Shown one piece after another: positions 9,132 through 17,268 of a stretch of 64,000 nucleotides of DNA (its first letter is position 1; each line of letters begins with the position of its first letter). A model generated the notes under the pieces. The model made no database searches. It was given only the letters and a program-made list of their open reading frames with translations, and was not told the DNA's origin. The position numbers and the translations under genes were made by a program. The stretch covers positions 620,001 through 684,000 of the forward strand of contig NZ_JBHTHQ010000021.1 in assembly GCF_042676605.1 (NCBI RefSeq). Direction: 5' to 3'. The stretch comes from Alloscardovia venturai. GTDB lineage: Bacteria > Actinomycetota > Actinomycetes > Actinomycetales > Bifidobacteriaceae.

Positions 9132-9608
9132 ATGAAGGTTAGCTTTCAACAATCCAACGCAGCGATTGAGCCTATCGCGCTTATTATAGCTCAAGAACGC
9201 ACACAAGAAGTTGAGACTGCACTGCATATTCTCAAAGAACTATCCACAGATAGCTCACACTTGCTTCATATACCGTTAGACATGATTTCCGGCACCTATC
9301 ATTCACACGGTTCTGTCCTCCCCGTGTCGAGTATTACTTATTTCTATGCTTCTCACAAGAAAATCTTCGCGCGTCACAATAGGCAAGACTGGCAGGTAAA
9401 CCTCACCTTAAAAATGCTTGATACAAAACTCGACAGTCAACAATTCGTCCGCGTGAGCAACAGCGCTATCATCAACATGCATGCACTTGTCCGCTTTGAT
9501 GCAAATCTTGCTGGCAGTTACGCAGCACGACTACGCGATGGTTCTCAAGTCAAAGTATCGTCTCGCTACGTCAATGTTATTAAATCGCGCCTTATCTCAC
9601 ACTTATAA
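9132..9608 (+). CDS. LytTR-domain DNA-binding regulator
   Basis: Protein of 158 residues with no receiver domain. The C-terminal half (about residues 65-155) is a LytTR domain: SSITYFYASHKKIFARH, then LDSQQFVRVSNSAIINMHAL and VKVSSRYVNVIKSRL. LytTR domains bind direct repeats with a beta-sheet fold. A strong AAAGGAG precedes the ATG. The next gene, 49 bp on, is a DUF3021 membrane protein. LytTR regulator plus membrane-protein pairs are described in streptococci (LytTR regulatory systems such as HdrRM and BrsRM), where the membrane protein restrains the regulator. The same logic is likely here (inference). Two TCGTGTCAA direct repeats upstream may be its own binding sites. Confidence 0.88.
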   Translation: MKVSFQQSNAAIEPIALIIAQERTQEVETALHILKELSTDSSHLLHIPLDMISGTYHSHGSVLPVSSITYFYASHKKIFARHNRQDWQVNLTLKMLDTKLDSQQFVRVSNSAIINMHALVRFDANLAGSYAARLRDGSQVKVSSRYVNVIKSRLISHL

Positions 9609-9657
9609 TCGCATTCTCAACTTTTCAAATTTCACAATTTACATCAAGGAAATCACC

Positions 9658-10128
9658 ATGAAAAAGGTACTCATTTCTTCTCTTAGAGCAACGATGTTTG
9701 GAGCAATCGCTGGGATTTTTATCGGATTTTGGATGTGCATTATCTTTAACGCGTCCGCCGGAAACTTCACAACTCTCTTGCCAAGTGGCCCTACGTGGAC
9801 ATCACACTTTTCTTCCGTACTTGTCGCTTTCATCATGAGCGCAGTCCTTTGGATGCTCATGGGAGTAGTGTTTTCACTCAGCAGCTACTGGCTTTTCGCA
9901 GAGAACCCATGGAACCTCGGAATCACAGCAACAACTTTTATCCATTTCATCATCACGAGCATTTGCTCCATACTCATCGCTTTTGCTACGGGCTGGTATA
10001 GCATTTCATGGAGCAACGCCATAAACTTTATGATTATTTTTACAGTGATTTACCTCATTATCTGGGGAATTAACATGCTCATCTACCGCGCAAAAGTACG
10101 CGAGCTCAACAGGCGGCTGAATCCATAA
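9658..10128 (+). CDS. DUF3021 family membrane protein
   Basis: Small integral membrane protein of 156 residues with four hydrophobic segments (about residues 10-32, 45-72, 80-105 and 115-140) and a basic C-terminal tail (YRAKVRELNRRLNP). The open frame extends upstream to 9481, but that part overlaps the LytTR gene. The ATG at 9658 follows an AAGGA and gives the standard DUF3021 length. The family is habitually encoded beside LytTR regulators, as here, which supports a role as membrane-bound inhibitor or sensor for the regulator. A rho-independent terminator follows, so the two genes form their own unit. Confidence 0.85.
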   Translation: MKKVLISSLRATMFGAIAGIFIGFWMCIIFNASAGNFTTLLPSGPTWTSHFSSVLVAFIMSAVLWMLMGVVFSLSSYWLFAENPWNLGITATTFIHFIITSICSILIAFATGWYSISWSNAINFMIIFTVIYLIIWGINMLIYRAKVRELNRRLNP

Positions 10129-10147
10129 TCAAAATGCATACCCCATA

Positions 10148-10185
10148 GGCGTTACCTCCTACCCCAGGGATAACGCTTATTTTTT
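10148..10185 (+). terminator. Rho-independent terminator of LytTR/DUF3021 unit
   Basis: GCGTTA (10149-10154) pairs with TAACGC (10171-10176), extended inward by further partial pairing, and is followed by TTATTTTTT. Confidence 0.75.
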
Positions 10186-10431
10186 AGAAAAAATTTGAGT
10201 GTGAGCCTGTTCCTGTAGATAAACAGTCAAGTATTTCATCGGTGAGTTTATAAAACAGTAGCCGACTAGGCTCGATATGAAGCTCACGAAAAGATTTACA
10301 GTTCCTGTCAGTGCATGGTCTGCATATTTCTTTAAACACCTTTAAAAACTCCTCCTATTCTCATAAATCAGAATCACCCATCTACGGCGCCATAAACGTC
10401 GCAAGCATTGTAAGCACTACAAGGAGGAAAA
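10186..10431 (+). promoter_or_regulatory. Upstream region of the FEG-RK operon
   Basis: No gene is visible here. A weak promoter candidate is TTGAGT (10195-10200), 17 bp, GATAAA (10218-10223). A small TTGTA/TACAA hairpin sits directly before the strong AAGGAGG that serves the ATP-binding protein gene at 10432. Binding sites for the response regulator encoded in the operon would be expected here, but no repeat stands out clearly. Confidence 0.35.
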
Positions 10432-11145
10432 ATGGATTACGCTCTGCGCACTCATAATCTTGTGAAGAAGTTTAGAAAACAAATTGCAGTCTCATCTCTG
10501 AATCTTGAAGTCCCTGAGGGGTCTATTTACGGTCTTCTCGGGCCAAATGGTGCAGGAAAATCTACCACGCTCAAGATGATTGCCGGCATGATTCATCCTA
10601 CGAGTGGCAGCATTGAAGTTCAAGGACACAATTGGACTCGTGACGACCTCTATACTATCGGCTCGCTCATTGAGCAGCCTGCACTCTACGCCCATTTAAC
10701 CGCACGCGAAAATCTTGAAGTCCGCGCGCTTCTTCTCGGAATTGACAAGCAACGCATCGACGAGGTTCTCAAGACCGTGGATCTTACGACAACCGGTTCA
10801 AAGAAAGTAGGTCAGTTCTCGCTAGGCATGAAACAGCGCTTGGGAATTGCTCTTGCACTTCTTACTCATCCTCATCTTCTCATTCTTGATGAGCCAACGA
10901 ACGGCCTCGATCCTGTGGGTATTGAAGATTTGCGTAGGCTTATTCAATCTTTCCCAGCTCAAGGAATTACCGTGATTATTTCTAGTCACATCCTGTCAGA
11001 AATTTCTAAAGTAGCTAACTATGTGGGAATTATTGCTGAGGGGTGCCTTGTTCATCAATCTACACTCACCGAAGATATGGATCTTGAGCAGATTTTTATG
11101 AGCTCTGTACGAGAAGCTCACACGGCATCACTGCAGAATCGCTAA
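10432..11145 (+). CDS. ABC transporter ATP-binding protein, lantibiotic-immunity (LanF) type
   Basis: ATPase of 237 residues. Walker A GPNGAGKST is at about residues 36-44, the signature FSLGMKQRLGIALALL near 130 and Walker B HLLILDEPTNGLDPVG near 148. The SLGMKQRLGIA signature with NGLDPVGI is typical of BcrA/NisF/MutF-type exporters that protect cells from bacitracin or lantibiotics. It is followed by two separate permease genes in F-E-G order and by a response regulator and kinase. Together they probably form a peptide-responsive efflux system at the membrane. No lanthipeptide precursor or modification genes are seen nearby, so it likely protects against foreign peptides (inference). Confidence 0.88.
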   Translation: MDYALRTHNLVKKFRKQIAVSSLNLEVPEGSIYGLLGPNGAGKSTTLKMIAGMIHPTSGSIEVQGHNWTRDDLYTIGSLIEQPALYAHLTARENLEVRALLLGIDKQRIDEVLKTVDLTTTGSKKVGQFSLGMKQRLGIALALLTHPHLLILDEPTNGLDPVGIEDLRRLIQSFPAQGITVIISSHILSEISKVANYVGIIAEGCLVHQSTLTEDMDLEQIFMSSVREAHTASLQNR

Positions 11146-11161
11146 GAAGAAAGAAAACGAC

Positions 11162-11923
11162 ATGAAGACTTCATACTATCTGCCTATCGCGACTGCTGTA
11201 CGCGCTGAGTTTCTTAAAGGGCACAGAAATACACCACTCAAACTTGCCCTTCTCATGCCACTTATCCTAGGTATTCCTACTCTTGTACTCACAGGCGTGG
11301 GAGGCTTTGGCATTATGCCTACACTTTTGTGGAATTACTGGTATTCCTTGCTCTTACCCATAACCCTCTGCCTCATAGCTTCAAGCTGCGCATATTGGGA
11401 AACAAAAATTGGAATGCGTGCAGTTGCAGGACTGCCTGTAAATAAGGCACATATCTTTCTTGCAAAAAATATCTACGTGTGGCTTCTTACGCTACTTTCA
11501 AACTGCGAAATTGCAGTACTCTCTACCATCGCACTTGCACTGGGCTCACATGGACCAACTACTATTGAAGAACTCACTGCAACTCTTCTTATGACTGTGA
11601 TGACAGCATGGATCGTTCCTCTCACACTCATCCTCACTACAGTAGTCAACGTGCTCGTAGGTATTGTAATTCCTGCTCTTGAGCACATTGCGCTCTACAT
11701 CGCACTTTGGAATAGTCGATTCTGGTGGGCGATTCCATCGAGCGCTCTGGGTAGAGTCATGCAGCCGCTCATTCATGTTCTTCCTTCAGGAGAGCTCATC
11801 GAGGGGTACACTTTTGCGCTCACATCATGGCAGTGCTTAACCGGCATAGGAATTTCGATTGCGCTTGCAGCACTTCTTGTAACGGTTTGTGCACACTGGT
11901 ACGCACGTGTGGAGGTGAAGTAA
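11162..11923 (+). CDS. Lantibiotic-immunity-type ABC permease (LanE/MutE-like)
   Basis: Integral membrane protein of 253 residues with about six hydrophobic segments, starting with a hydrophilic block (VRAEFLKGHRNTPLKLALLMP) that is characteristic of ABC-2-type immunity permeases. It begins 16 bp after the ATPase gene behind an AAGAAAG-rich ribosome-binding region. Its TAA stop overlaps the ATG of the next permease gene (TAATG at 11921-11925), so the two permeases are translationally coupled, as expected for subunits of a heterodimeric membrane domain. Confidence 0.83.
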   Translation: MKTSYYLPIATAVRAEFLKGHRNTPLKLALLMPLILGIPTLVLTGVGGFGIMPTLLWNYWYSLLLPITLCLIASSCAYWETKIGMRAVAGLPVNKAHIFLAKNIYVWLLTLLSNCEIAVLSTIALALGSHGPTTIEELTATLLMTVMTAWIVPLTLILTTVVNVLVGIVIPALEHIALYIALWNSRFWWAIPSSALGRVMQPLIHVLPSGELIEGYTFALTSWQCLTGIGISIALAALLVTVCAHWYARVEVK

Positions 11924-12705
11924 TGACATTGTGGGGAACGCTTCAATCGCAAATAGTGCGCTTCCACCGAAGCCCATTACTCTGGTTTCACATTACAAGC
12001 GCACTTATTCTTCCACTTCTGTGCGGATTCTATTTCGCTGTATCTCCATGGAATCCACTCATGGGAACCGATGCGTATGTGCAGACTTTAGGTGCACTCA
12101 TGCCACTTGCCATATGCATCGTAATAGCTTTTGATATAGAAATTGAACGCCAAGCGGGCGAATTGACCACTCTCCTTGCGGCTCCTTCTCGAGCGCTCAG
12201 CATGCTGGGGAAACTCTTTGCTTACGCCCTGCTCGGGTTAGCTACGCTCGCCGCCTGCTATGCAATCTTTATTGGAATACTCAGCGGTTATGGTCGAGAT
12301 ATCCCTTCACTATCTTCTCTTACACTTTCTTGTGTGGTCTTGTGGCTGGGGAGCCTTCTCCTCTATCCTTTTGCTTTGTGGAGCGCACTTAAGCTTGGAA
12401 GAAATGTGACAATTGCCATTGGAGCAGTGCTATCCGCCATCGCTATCTTATCTTTAGGCGGACTTGCACACGGATTGGTGAGCAGACAATTAACTGCTGC
12501 CCAGAGCCCAACAATCGTCTATGCGCTTCCTATGGCATGGCCTACACGTATGGGAAGCTTAGCGCTTGAGCACGGAATCAACGCACACGTTTCATTACAA
12601 CCATTACTTACCCATACAGGGATTGCGCTCGCTTCTGTACTCATTCTCACCGCTATACTGTGTGTATGGATAGGTTCATACGAAGATAGGAAACGTGAAT
12701 TTTAG
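11923..12705 (+). CDS. Lantibiotic-immunity-type ABC permease (LanG/MutG-like)
   Basis: Second membrane subunit, 260 residues, about six hydrophobic segments. The open frame begins earlier at 11827, but the ATG at 11923 overlaps the stop of the preceding permease and follows GGAGGTG, so this start is preferred. The N-terminus (QSQIVRFHRSPLLWFH) mirrors that of its partner. Its TAG stop overlaps the GTG of the response regulator gene (TAGTG at 12703-12707), which ties the transporter to its regulators in one coupled message. Confidence 0.82.
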   Translation: MTLWGTLQSQIVRFHRSPLLWFHITSALILPLLCGFYFAVSPWNPLMGTDAYVQTLGALMPLAICIVIAFDIEIERQAGELTTLLAAPSRALSMLGKLFAYALLGLATLAACYAIFIGILSGYGRDIPSLSSLTLSCVVLWLGSLLLYPFALWSALKLGRNVTIAIGAVLSAIAILSLGGLAHGLVSRQLTAAQSPTIVYALPMAWPTRMGSLALEHGINAHVSLQPLLTHTGIALASVLILTAILCVWIGSYEDRKREF

Positions 12706-13391
12706 TGAGTAATGCTTTGCACCAACATCACATACTCGTTATTGACGATGACGTGGCTATTACCTCGATGCTGATGACCATGCTCTCCAAAGCTGGATAT
12801 GCAGTAACTGTGCTCAACGATTCTCGACGCATATCCAGCACAGATATTTCCAGCTTCAGCCTGATATTATGCGACGTGATGATGCCTCATAAAGATGGCT
12901 TTGAGCTTGTGCGAAGTATTCGCGATTCCACAGCTGCACCTATCATTTTCCTCACCGCAAAAGTAACAGAAGATGATGCTCTTACAGGGTATGCAAGTGG
13001 AGCAGATGACTATATACGCAAACCCTTCTCCATGGCAGAATTACTCGCAAAAGTTGAGGCTCATATCCGCCGCAGCGAGCGCGCACAACGAAACACCCAT
13101 AATGTTCTAAGCTTTGGTAGCATTCACATTGATATCATCACACAAGAAGTTAGCATCTCTGGAGCTACTGAGCAAAAGATTTCTCTTACTACTACACAGT
13201 GGGCAATTCTTGAATATCTTGCCACACACCCATCTGCTACTTTCTCGCGTGAGCAATTAGCAGAGCTTCTCGAATTTTCAGATGATAGTTCCATCGCCAT
13301 GCATGTCAGTAATCTGCGCGCAAAATTTAAGAAATTCAATCTCTCTCCGATCACTACAGTGTGGGGAGTTGGCTACAGGTGGACAGCGTAA
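12705..13391 (+). CDS. OmpR-family response regulator
   Basis: Two-component response regulator of 228 residues. The receiver domain has acidic residues D14-D16, phosphoacceptor D57 (ILCDVMMP), the Thr/Lys switch residues (FLTAK, near 85-89) and YIRKPF near 104. A winged-helix DNA-binding domain follows from about residue 130 (LTTTQWAILEYLATHPSATFSREQLAELL). GTG start coupled to the upstream permease stop; its TAA stop overlaps the kinase ATG. Resembles regulators such as SpaR/NisR/MutR-type partners of immunity transporters. It probably activates the promoter before 10432. Confidence 0.92.
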   Translation: MSNALHQHHILVIDDDVAITSMLMTMLSKAGYAVTVLNDSRRISSTDISSFSLILCDVMMPHKDGFELVRSIRDSTAAPIIFLTAKVTEDDALTGYASGADDYIRKPFSMAELLAKVEAHIRRSERAQRNTHNVLSFGSIHIDIITQEVSISGATEQKISLTTTQWAILEYLATHPSATFSREQLAELLEFSDDSSIAMHVSNLRAKFKKFNLSPITTVWGVGYRWTA

Positions 13392-14803
13392 TGATGCAGG
13401 CTCCAGAAAAACCTCGAAAAACTATCACCTACCCACTGGCACTCTTTATGGCGAAGTATGCCGTGTACATGCTGATTTCTGTTGCTATCATTTTATTTTT
13501 TACACTTTACGGTCCTATAGGAACCATCATCTACCCAGCAAACTGGGGAGAAAAAAATGTCTCTTCTCTTTCCCGAGAATTATCATCGCTAACGGACTCT
13601 CAGCTAAAAACTCGTAACATTCCTGCAGCCTATCATTTTGTGATTGCTAATTCTTCACGCACTATTGTGCGCACAGATATGAATACAACCGATGCTAAGT
13701 CGGCTCTTACGCAAGCCTGTACGTCTACAAAACTTTCGAGCGTAGACCTCACGAGTAGTACAGATCAAAAAGCTGTCTGCTCAACTACCGAGCACGGCTC
13801 TTTTGTAGTACTCACCTACTCTGTCGAAGCAAGGTTCATGGATAGGAAGCTTCGAGATTTGCTTCCTTCTGCAGAACTTTTCATTGACGCTTTCACTTTC
13901 GGAGGTATTGGACTTGCTATTATTCTTATCAGCGCTCGTCAAGCACGTCTGTTAAAGAAAGAACTTTCAAAATTTACAACTTTTGCAAAGCACATTGAGG
14001 GGCGCAATCTTGACGCACCTCTTGCCAACAGTTCCATAAAAGAAGTTTCTCAGACTTTACATGCATTCGGGACCATGCGAGGTTCTCTTAAGGACTCTCT
14101 TAACACACAGTACGCGATGGAGGAAAACCAACGAAAACACGTTCAAGCACTCACACACGATATGAAAACTCCGCTTACCATCGCTCGCGGAAATGCTGAA
14201 CTCCTAGAGACAACCAACCTCACAGATGAACAGCGCGCGTACATTACTGCCATTCTTTCTTCTGTAGATACGATGAATGCTTATGTTTCTCATTTGAATC
14301 ACACAAAATTAGCTCTTACAGAGATTTCTATAGAAGATTTCATCGAGCTAACTATGCGTGAAGTCTCGCAATTTTGCACAGCATCTCATATCAAACTCTC
14401 CATAGTTCGAAGTTCTGTTCCACTTAATCTCCACGCAACAGTGCGGGTAGATACTCTTGTATGGCAAAGAATTCTTTTGAATATCCTGTCTAATTCTCGC
14501 GATCATGCTCACACACCCGACCAGACTTCGCTTGCTGTGTCTCTCGAATTTGACCTTATACAACATAACTCGGAGATAACTCTCACAATCACCGACAACG
14601 GAACTGGTTTCTCTCCTGATGCGCTTGTACATGCGACAGAATGGTCATACGCCAAGACGTCCGATGCCGGGGACCACCAAGGAGTCGGTTTGTCATCCGC
14701 CACTCAATCTATGAGGAATATGGAGGGTTCTGTAACGCTCAGTAATGTCTCCAATGGCGGCGCACAAGTCATGCTTTCCCTTCCTATTCGTAGGATTTCA
14801 TAA
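13391..14803 (+). CDS. Sensor histidine kinase
   Basis: Membrane kinase of 470 residues, starting at the ATG at 13391 that overlaps the regulator stop (the open frame runs from 13361). Two transmembrane segments (about residues 17-42 and 165-190) flank an extracytoplasmic domain of about 120 residues. Cytoplasmic part: HAMP-like region, H-box LTHDMKTPLT with H256 as the phosphorylated His, N-box NILSNSRDHA and G-box ITDNGTGFS, then GVGLSSA near the end. The sizeable external domain fits peptide sensing. Its last 20 bp overlap the convergent DUF4143 ATPase gene and no terminator separates them. Confidence 0.9.
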   Translation: MMQAPEKPRKTITYPLALFMAKYAVYMLISVAIILFFTLYGPIGTIIYPANWGEKNVSSLSRELSSLTDSQLKTRNIPAAYHFVIANSSRTIVRTDMNTTDAKSALTQACTSTKLSSVDLTSSTDQKAVCSTTEHGSFVVLTYSVEARFMDRKLRDLLPSAELFIDAFTFGGIGLAIILISARQARLLKKELSKFTTFAKHIEGRNLDAPLANSSIKEVSQTLHAFGTMRGSLKDSLNTQYAMEENQRKHVQALTHDMKTPLTIARGNAELLETTNLTDEQRAYITAILSSVDTMNAYVSHLNHTKLALTEISIEDFIELTMREVSQFCTASHIKLSIVRSSVPLNLHATVRVDTLVWQRILLNILSNSRDHAHTPDQTSLAVSLEFDLIQHNSEITLTITDNGTGFSPDALVHATEWSYAKTSDAGDHQGVGLSSATQSMRNMEGSVTLSNVSNGGAQVMLSLPIRRIS

Positions 14804-15998
14804 GCAGAAAATCGCGGATATTCTTGTGTTTTATGCCATTTCGACTCATATCAAATTCATCCATTGAAACGACATATCGAGGAAAATTGTCAGCAATGGG
14901 CTGGAAAGCCCCAAATTCACGTTGCGCAGTTTCCTCACTCGCTAGCAAATATGTAACCTGTACATAAATTTTTTGCTTATTTTTTGCAGCAACAAAATCA
15001 ATCTCCTGCTGCCCCGCTTTGCCAATCGTTACCGTATATCCTCGGCGAAGGAGTTCCATGTAAACAATATTTTCAAGAGTCTGGTCAATATCTCTCTCGT
15101 TATATCCATACACCGCCTCTCGCAAAGCATGATCAACCACGTAATATTTTTCATTAACACTCAGAATTTTTTTACCAACGAGATCCTCGCGTTTTACCTT
15201 ATAAAGCAAAAAAGCATCACAACACGCATTTACATAGTTAAGAACTGTTTCGCGAGAAACAGAACGTCCTTCACTCTTAAAGTACTTTGCTATTGTATTT
15301 CCGCTAAACGTATGCCCCACATTCGCAAGCACATACATGATGATGCGCTCCAACAAATCAACATCGCGAATATTGTTCCGTGCAATAATATCTTTCAGTA
15401 CAACCGAACTGTAAATATCATTAAGATACTGCAGACTAGAGTCTTCGTCATCAACCATACGGCTAAGAAATGGCATACCGCCAAGCATGACATATTTTCG
15501 AAACGCTTCAGTTTCACTCATAGGATTGCCTGATTGAGCAAGTGCGTCAAGAAACTCTGCAAAAGAAAAAGGGTAAATATCAAACTCTACATAGCGACCT
15601 GCAAGGTATGTTGCTAATTCGCTCGAAAGTAAATGTGCGTTCGACCCCGTTACATAAATATCGCAGTCAAAATCCACGCGACATGAATTAATGCACCGCT
15701 CCCACTGCTCTACTTCCTGAATTTCATCAAAGAAAAGATACGCTTCCCCATCAATGTGTGAAATACGTTCTTGCAAATCATCATAAAGGACTTGTGCATC
15801 GAGGAGATGAGCATATTTCATCTGTTCAAAATTATATGAAATAAACTGGTCACGCCGCACTCCCTGTGCTATGAGTTCCTGCTTAATCAAATCCAACATA
15901 ACGGACTTTCCTGAACGCCTGAAACCTGTAAGTACCTTGATAAGTTCGTTATTGATAAACGGACGAATTCGAGACATATAAATTTCGCGATTAATCAC
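14784..15998 (-). CDS. AAA ATPase with C-terminal DUF4143 domain
   Basis: Protein of 404 residues with P-loop GFRRSGKS (residues 25-32), Walker B YLFFDEIQEV (about 87-96), the sensor-like VTGSNAHLLSSELATYLAGR, and the GGMPFL motif of this family near residue 175. From about residue 200 comes DUF4143, ending in a nuclease-like EIDFVA...KIYVQVTY block near 335-352 that recalls restriction-endonuclease-fold (PD-(D/E)xK) proteins. Function of the family is not established; it is common in accessory regions and often variable between strains. The upstream region carries three TTATAA-centred repeats. The stop overlaps the kinase gene end by 20 bp. Signs of horizontal acquisition: AT-richer, beside a decayed toxin-antitoxin locus. 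Confidence 0.87.
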   Translation of the reverse strand: MINREIYMSRIRPFINNELIKVLTGFRRSGKSVMLDLIKQELIAQGVRRDQFISYNFEQMKYAHLLDAQVLYDDLQERISHIDGEAYLFFDEIQEVEQWERCINSCRVDFDCDIYVTGSNAHLLSSELATYLAGRYVEFDIYPFSFAEFLDALAQSGNPMSETEAFRKYVMLGGMPFLSRMVDDEDSSLQYLNDIYSSVVLKDIIARNNIRDVDLLERIIMYVLANVGHTFSGNTIAKYFKSEGRSVSRETVLNYVNACCDAFLLYKVKREDLVGKKILSVNEKYYVVDHALREAVYGYNERDIDQTLENIVYMELLRRGYTVTIGKAGQQEIDFVAAKNKQKIYVQVTYLLASEETAQREFGAFQPIADNFPRYVVSMDEFDMSRNGIKHKNIRDFLLMKSYE

Positions 15999-16034
15999 TG
16001 CACTTCACCCGCTTAGTCTTTTATTAAGAATTGA

Positions 16035-16133
16035 CACTTATAACTGACAAAATAGCATATTTAGCAAAGTTATGCCACTTATAACTGACAAAAATCGAAA
16101 AGTAAGGCATTCTGACAGTTATAAGTGACAAAA
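16035..16133. repeat. Three phased TTATAA-core repeats upstream of the DUF4143 ATPase
   Basis: CACTTATAACTGACAAAA occurs at 16035-16052 and again at 16076-16093. A third copy at 16114-16133 has the core inverted (CAGTTATAAGTG) but the same flanking TGACAAAA. The TTATAA centres are 41 and 40 bp apart, close to four helical turns, so bound proteins would sit on one face of the DNA. Likely an operator array controlling the ATPase gene, which starts 36 bp away on the minus strand. Confidence 0.75.
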
Positions 16134-16169
16134 TTTCCTATCCCATCGTTCCCAACAACATACTTAACG

Positions 16170-16189
16170 TACGCACTAACGTATGCGTA
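16170..16189. promoter_or_regulatory. Candidate operator of the yefM toxin-antitoxin locus
   Basis: TACGCA and TGCGTA form an inverted repeat with an 8-bp spacer, embedded in three TAACGTA direct repeats (starting near 16165, 16178 and 16198). YefM-type antitoxins autorepress by binding dyads just upstream of their gene, which begins at 16224. Confidence 0.45.
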
Positions 16190-16223
16190 AACTGAGATAA
16201 CGTATTTTTGAGGAGGATTTGTC

Positions 16224-16475
16224 ATGCATACCGTAACCGTTATCGTCACGCGTAAAGATATTTACAATCTCATCAATGAAGTAAATACCGAGAACGCCCC
16301 AATCACAATCACTTCCACAAAAGGGAAAAGTGCCGTCCTCATCGGTGAAGATGACTGGGAAGCGATTCAAGAGACTCTTTATCTTATGAATGTTCCTAGA
16401 ATGTCAGAAACGCTCATGAAAACTCGAAACGAAATTCGCACCGACTATCTTACCGACGACGAGCTTGAATGGTAG
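16224..16475 (+). CDS. YefM/Phd-family antitoxin
   Basis: Small protein of 83 residues. N-terminal dimerisation and DNA-binding part reads VTRKDIYNLINEV...APITITSTKGKSAVLIGEDDWEAIQETLYL, the classic YefM/Phd pattern. The acidic C-terminal tail (about residues 58-83) is the usual toxin-neutralising region. A strong GAGGAGG precedes the ATG. The partner toxin frame begins at or just past its stop codon but is broken, so this antitoxin may now be an orphan that still autoregulates or neutralises related toxins (inference). Confidence 0.9.
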   Translation: MHTVTVIVTRKDIYNLINEVNTENAPITITSTKGKSAVLIGEDDWEAIQETLYLMNVPRMSETLMKTRNEIRTDYLTDDELEW

Positions 16476-16489
16476 GAAGCATAACGCTC

Positions 16490-16782
16490 ATGTTCCTTCT
16501 TAAATATTCAAAGCAAGCAGGAAAAGATGCTAATAAACTCAAGTCGTTCGAGCTAGATAAAAAGCAAAGCAGCTTTTATCTATACTCTCTGAAGACCCGT
16601 TTCATACAGCTCCTCGGTACGAAGCTCTTGTAGACAATTTCACTGGAATGTATTCTAAGAGAATTAACCTTCAGCATCGTCTTGTCTACGAAGTTGTTTT
16701 AGCCCCAGTCAGCATAGACGAAACGCATTATGAAGGAACCATCTATATATTGAGCATGTGGACGCGCTATGAGAATTTATAG
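16490..16782 (+). pseudogene. YoeB/Txe-family toxin, frameshifted
   Basis: Reading from ATG 16490 gives a YoeB-like N-terminus (KYSKQAGKDANKLKSF), which then runs into a stop after the AAAAA run near 16559-16563. The next frame continues the family sequence: AKQLLSILSEDPF, RYEALVDNFTGMYSKRINLQHRLVYEV and finally ILSMWTRYE, ending at 16782. One extra A in the run would restore a 98-codon gene of normal length. The catalytic-type residues of the RNase fold (Glu/Arg/His in the SKRINLQHRLVYEV block, C-terminal Tyr) are intact in the second part. So the mutation is recent, or a sequencing error, or expression needs slippage on the A-run. Confidence 0.85.
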
Positions 16783-16979
16783 TCTCTATTCCATCACATA
16801 GTCTCCAGTAAATCCTGTAATATTCCCATGCAATGCAAAATGAGTTTCTGGGTTACCGATTTAATCGTTATGGTCGAGTCTAAAATAGACCATTGAATAT
16901 TTTCTTTCCTGTTGTTTGTGGCAATTCACCGCAATATCAATGACCTGTTTTCTTCCAACTCGCGAGTGCAACAATTAAT
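16783..16979. other. Short non-coding stretch after the toxin remnant
   Basis: No gene, clear terminator or repeat is seen. The frame of the following small ORF stays open back to a TGA at 16941-16943, so part of this stretch may belong to a decayed gene. Confidence 0.3.
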
Positions 16980-17261
16980 TTGACAATTCAGGTTATTTAT
17001 CCGCACAAACACCAGTTTCGATTACTTCTCGAGGTTCCATGGATTGATGAAAAAATCAGAGAAATTATCTCAGAAGCACTTCACATGGCAATTCAAGGAG
17101 CGCAAGCGGAACTGAAGATTGTCATACCAGACATCCGTCAAGAACTCTTCACCCTCAACGGCATATCCATTTTCCGCTATCTTCTTGAGCACGCAGTCTA
17201 CCTTGAGGATGTAAAAGAAATAGTAAAGTTCCAGCAGTCACTGCTGCTTCAGCAAGATTGA
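16980..17261 (+). CDS. Small hypothetical ORF, possibly a gene remnant
   Basis: Open frame of 93 residues from a TTG with no convincing ribosome-binding site. The product is rich in Ile, Leu and Glu, with predicted helical stretches (WIDEKIREIISEALHMAI and YLEDVKEIVKFQQSLLLQQ). I do not recognise it. It ends 8 bp before the convergent end of gmk. The lack of a good start and its place beside a decayed toxin suggest a fragment of an older accessory gene; it may not be expressed. Confidence 0.3.
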   Translation: MTIQVIYPHKHQFRLLLEVPWIDEKIREIISEALHMAIQGAQAELKIVIPDIRQELFTLNGISIFRYLLEHAVYLEDVKEIVKFQQSLLLQQD

Positions 17262-17268
17262 AATCTTG

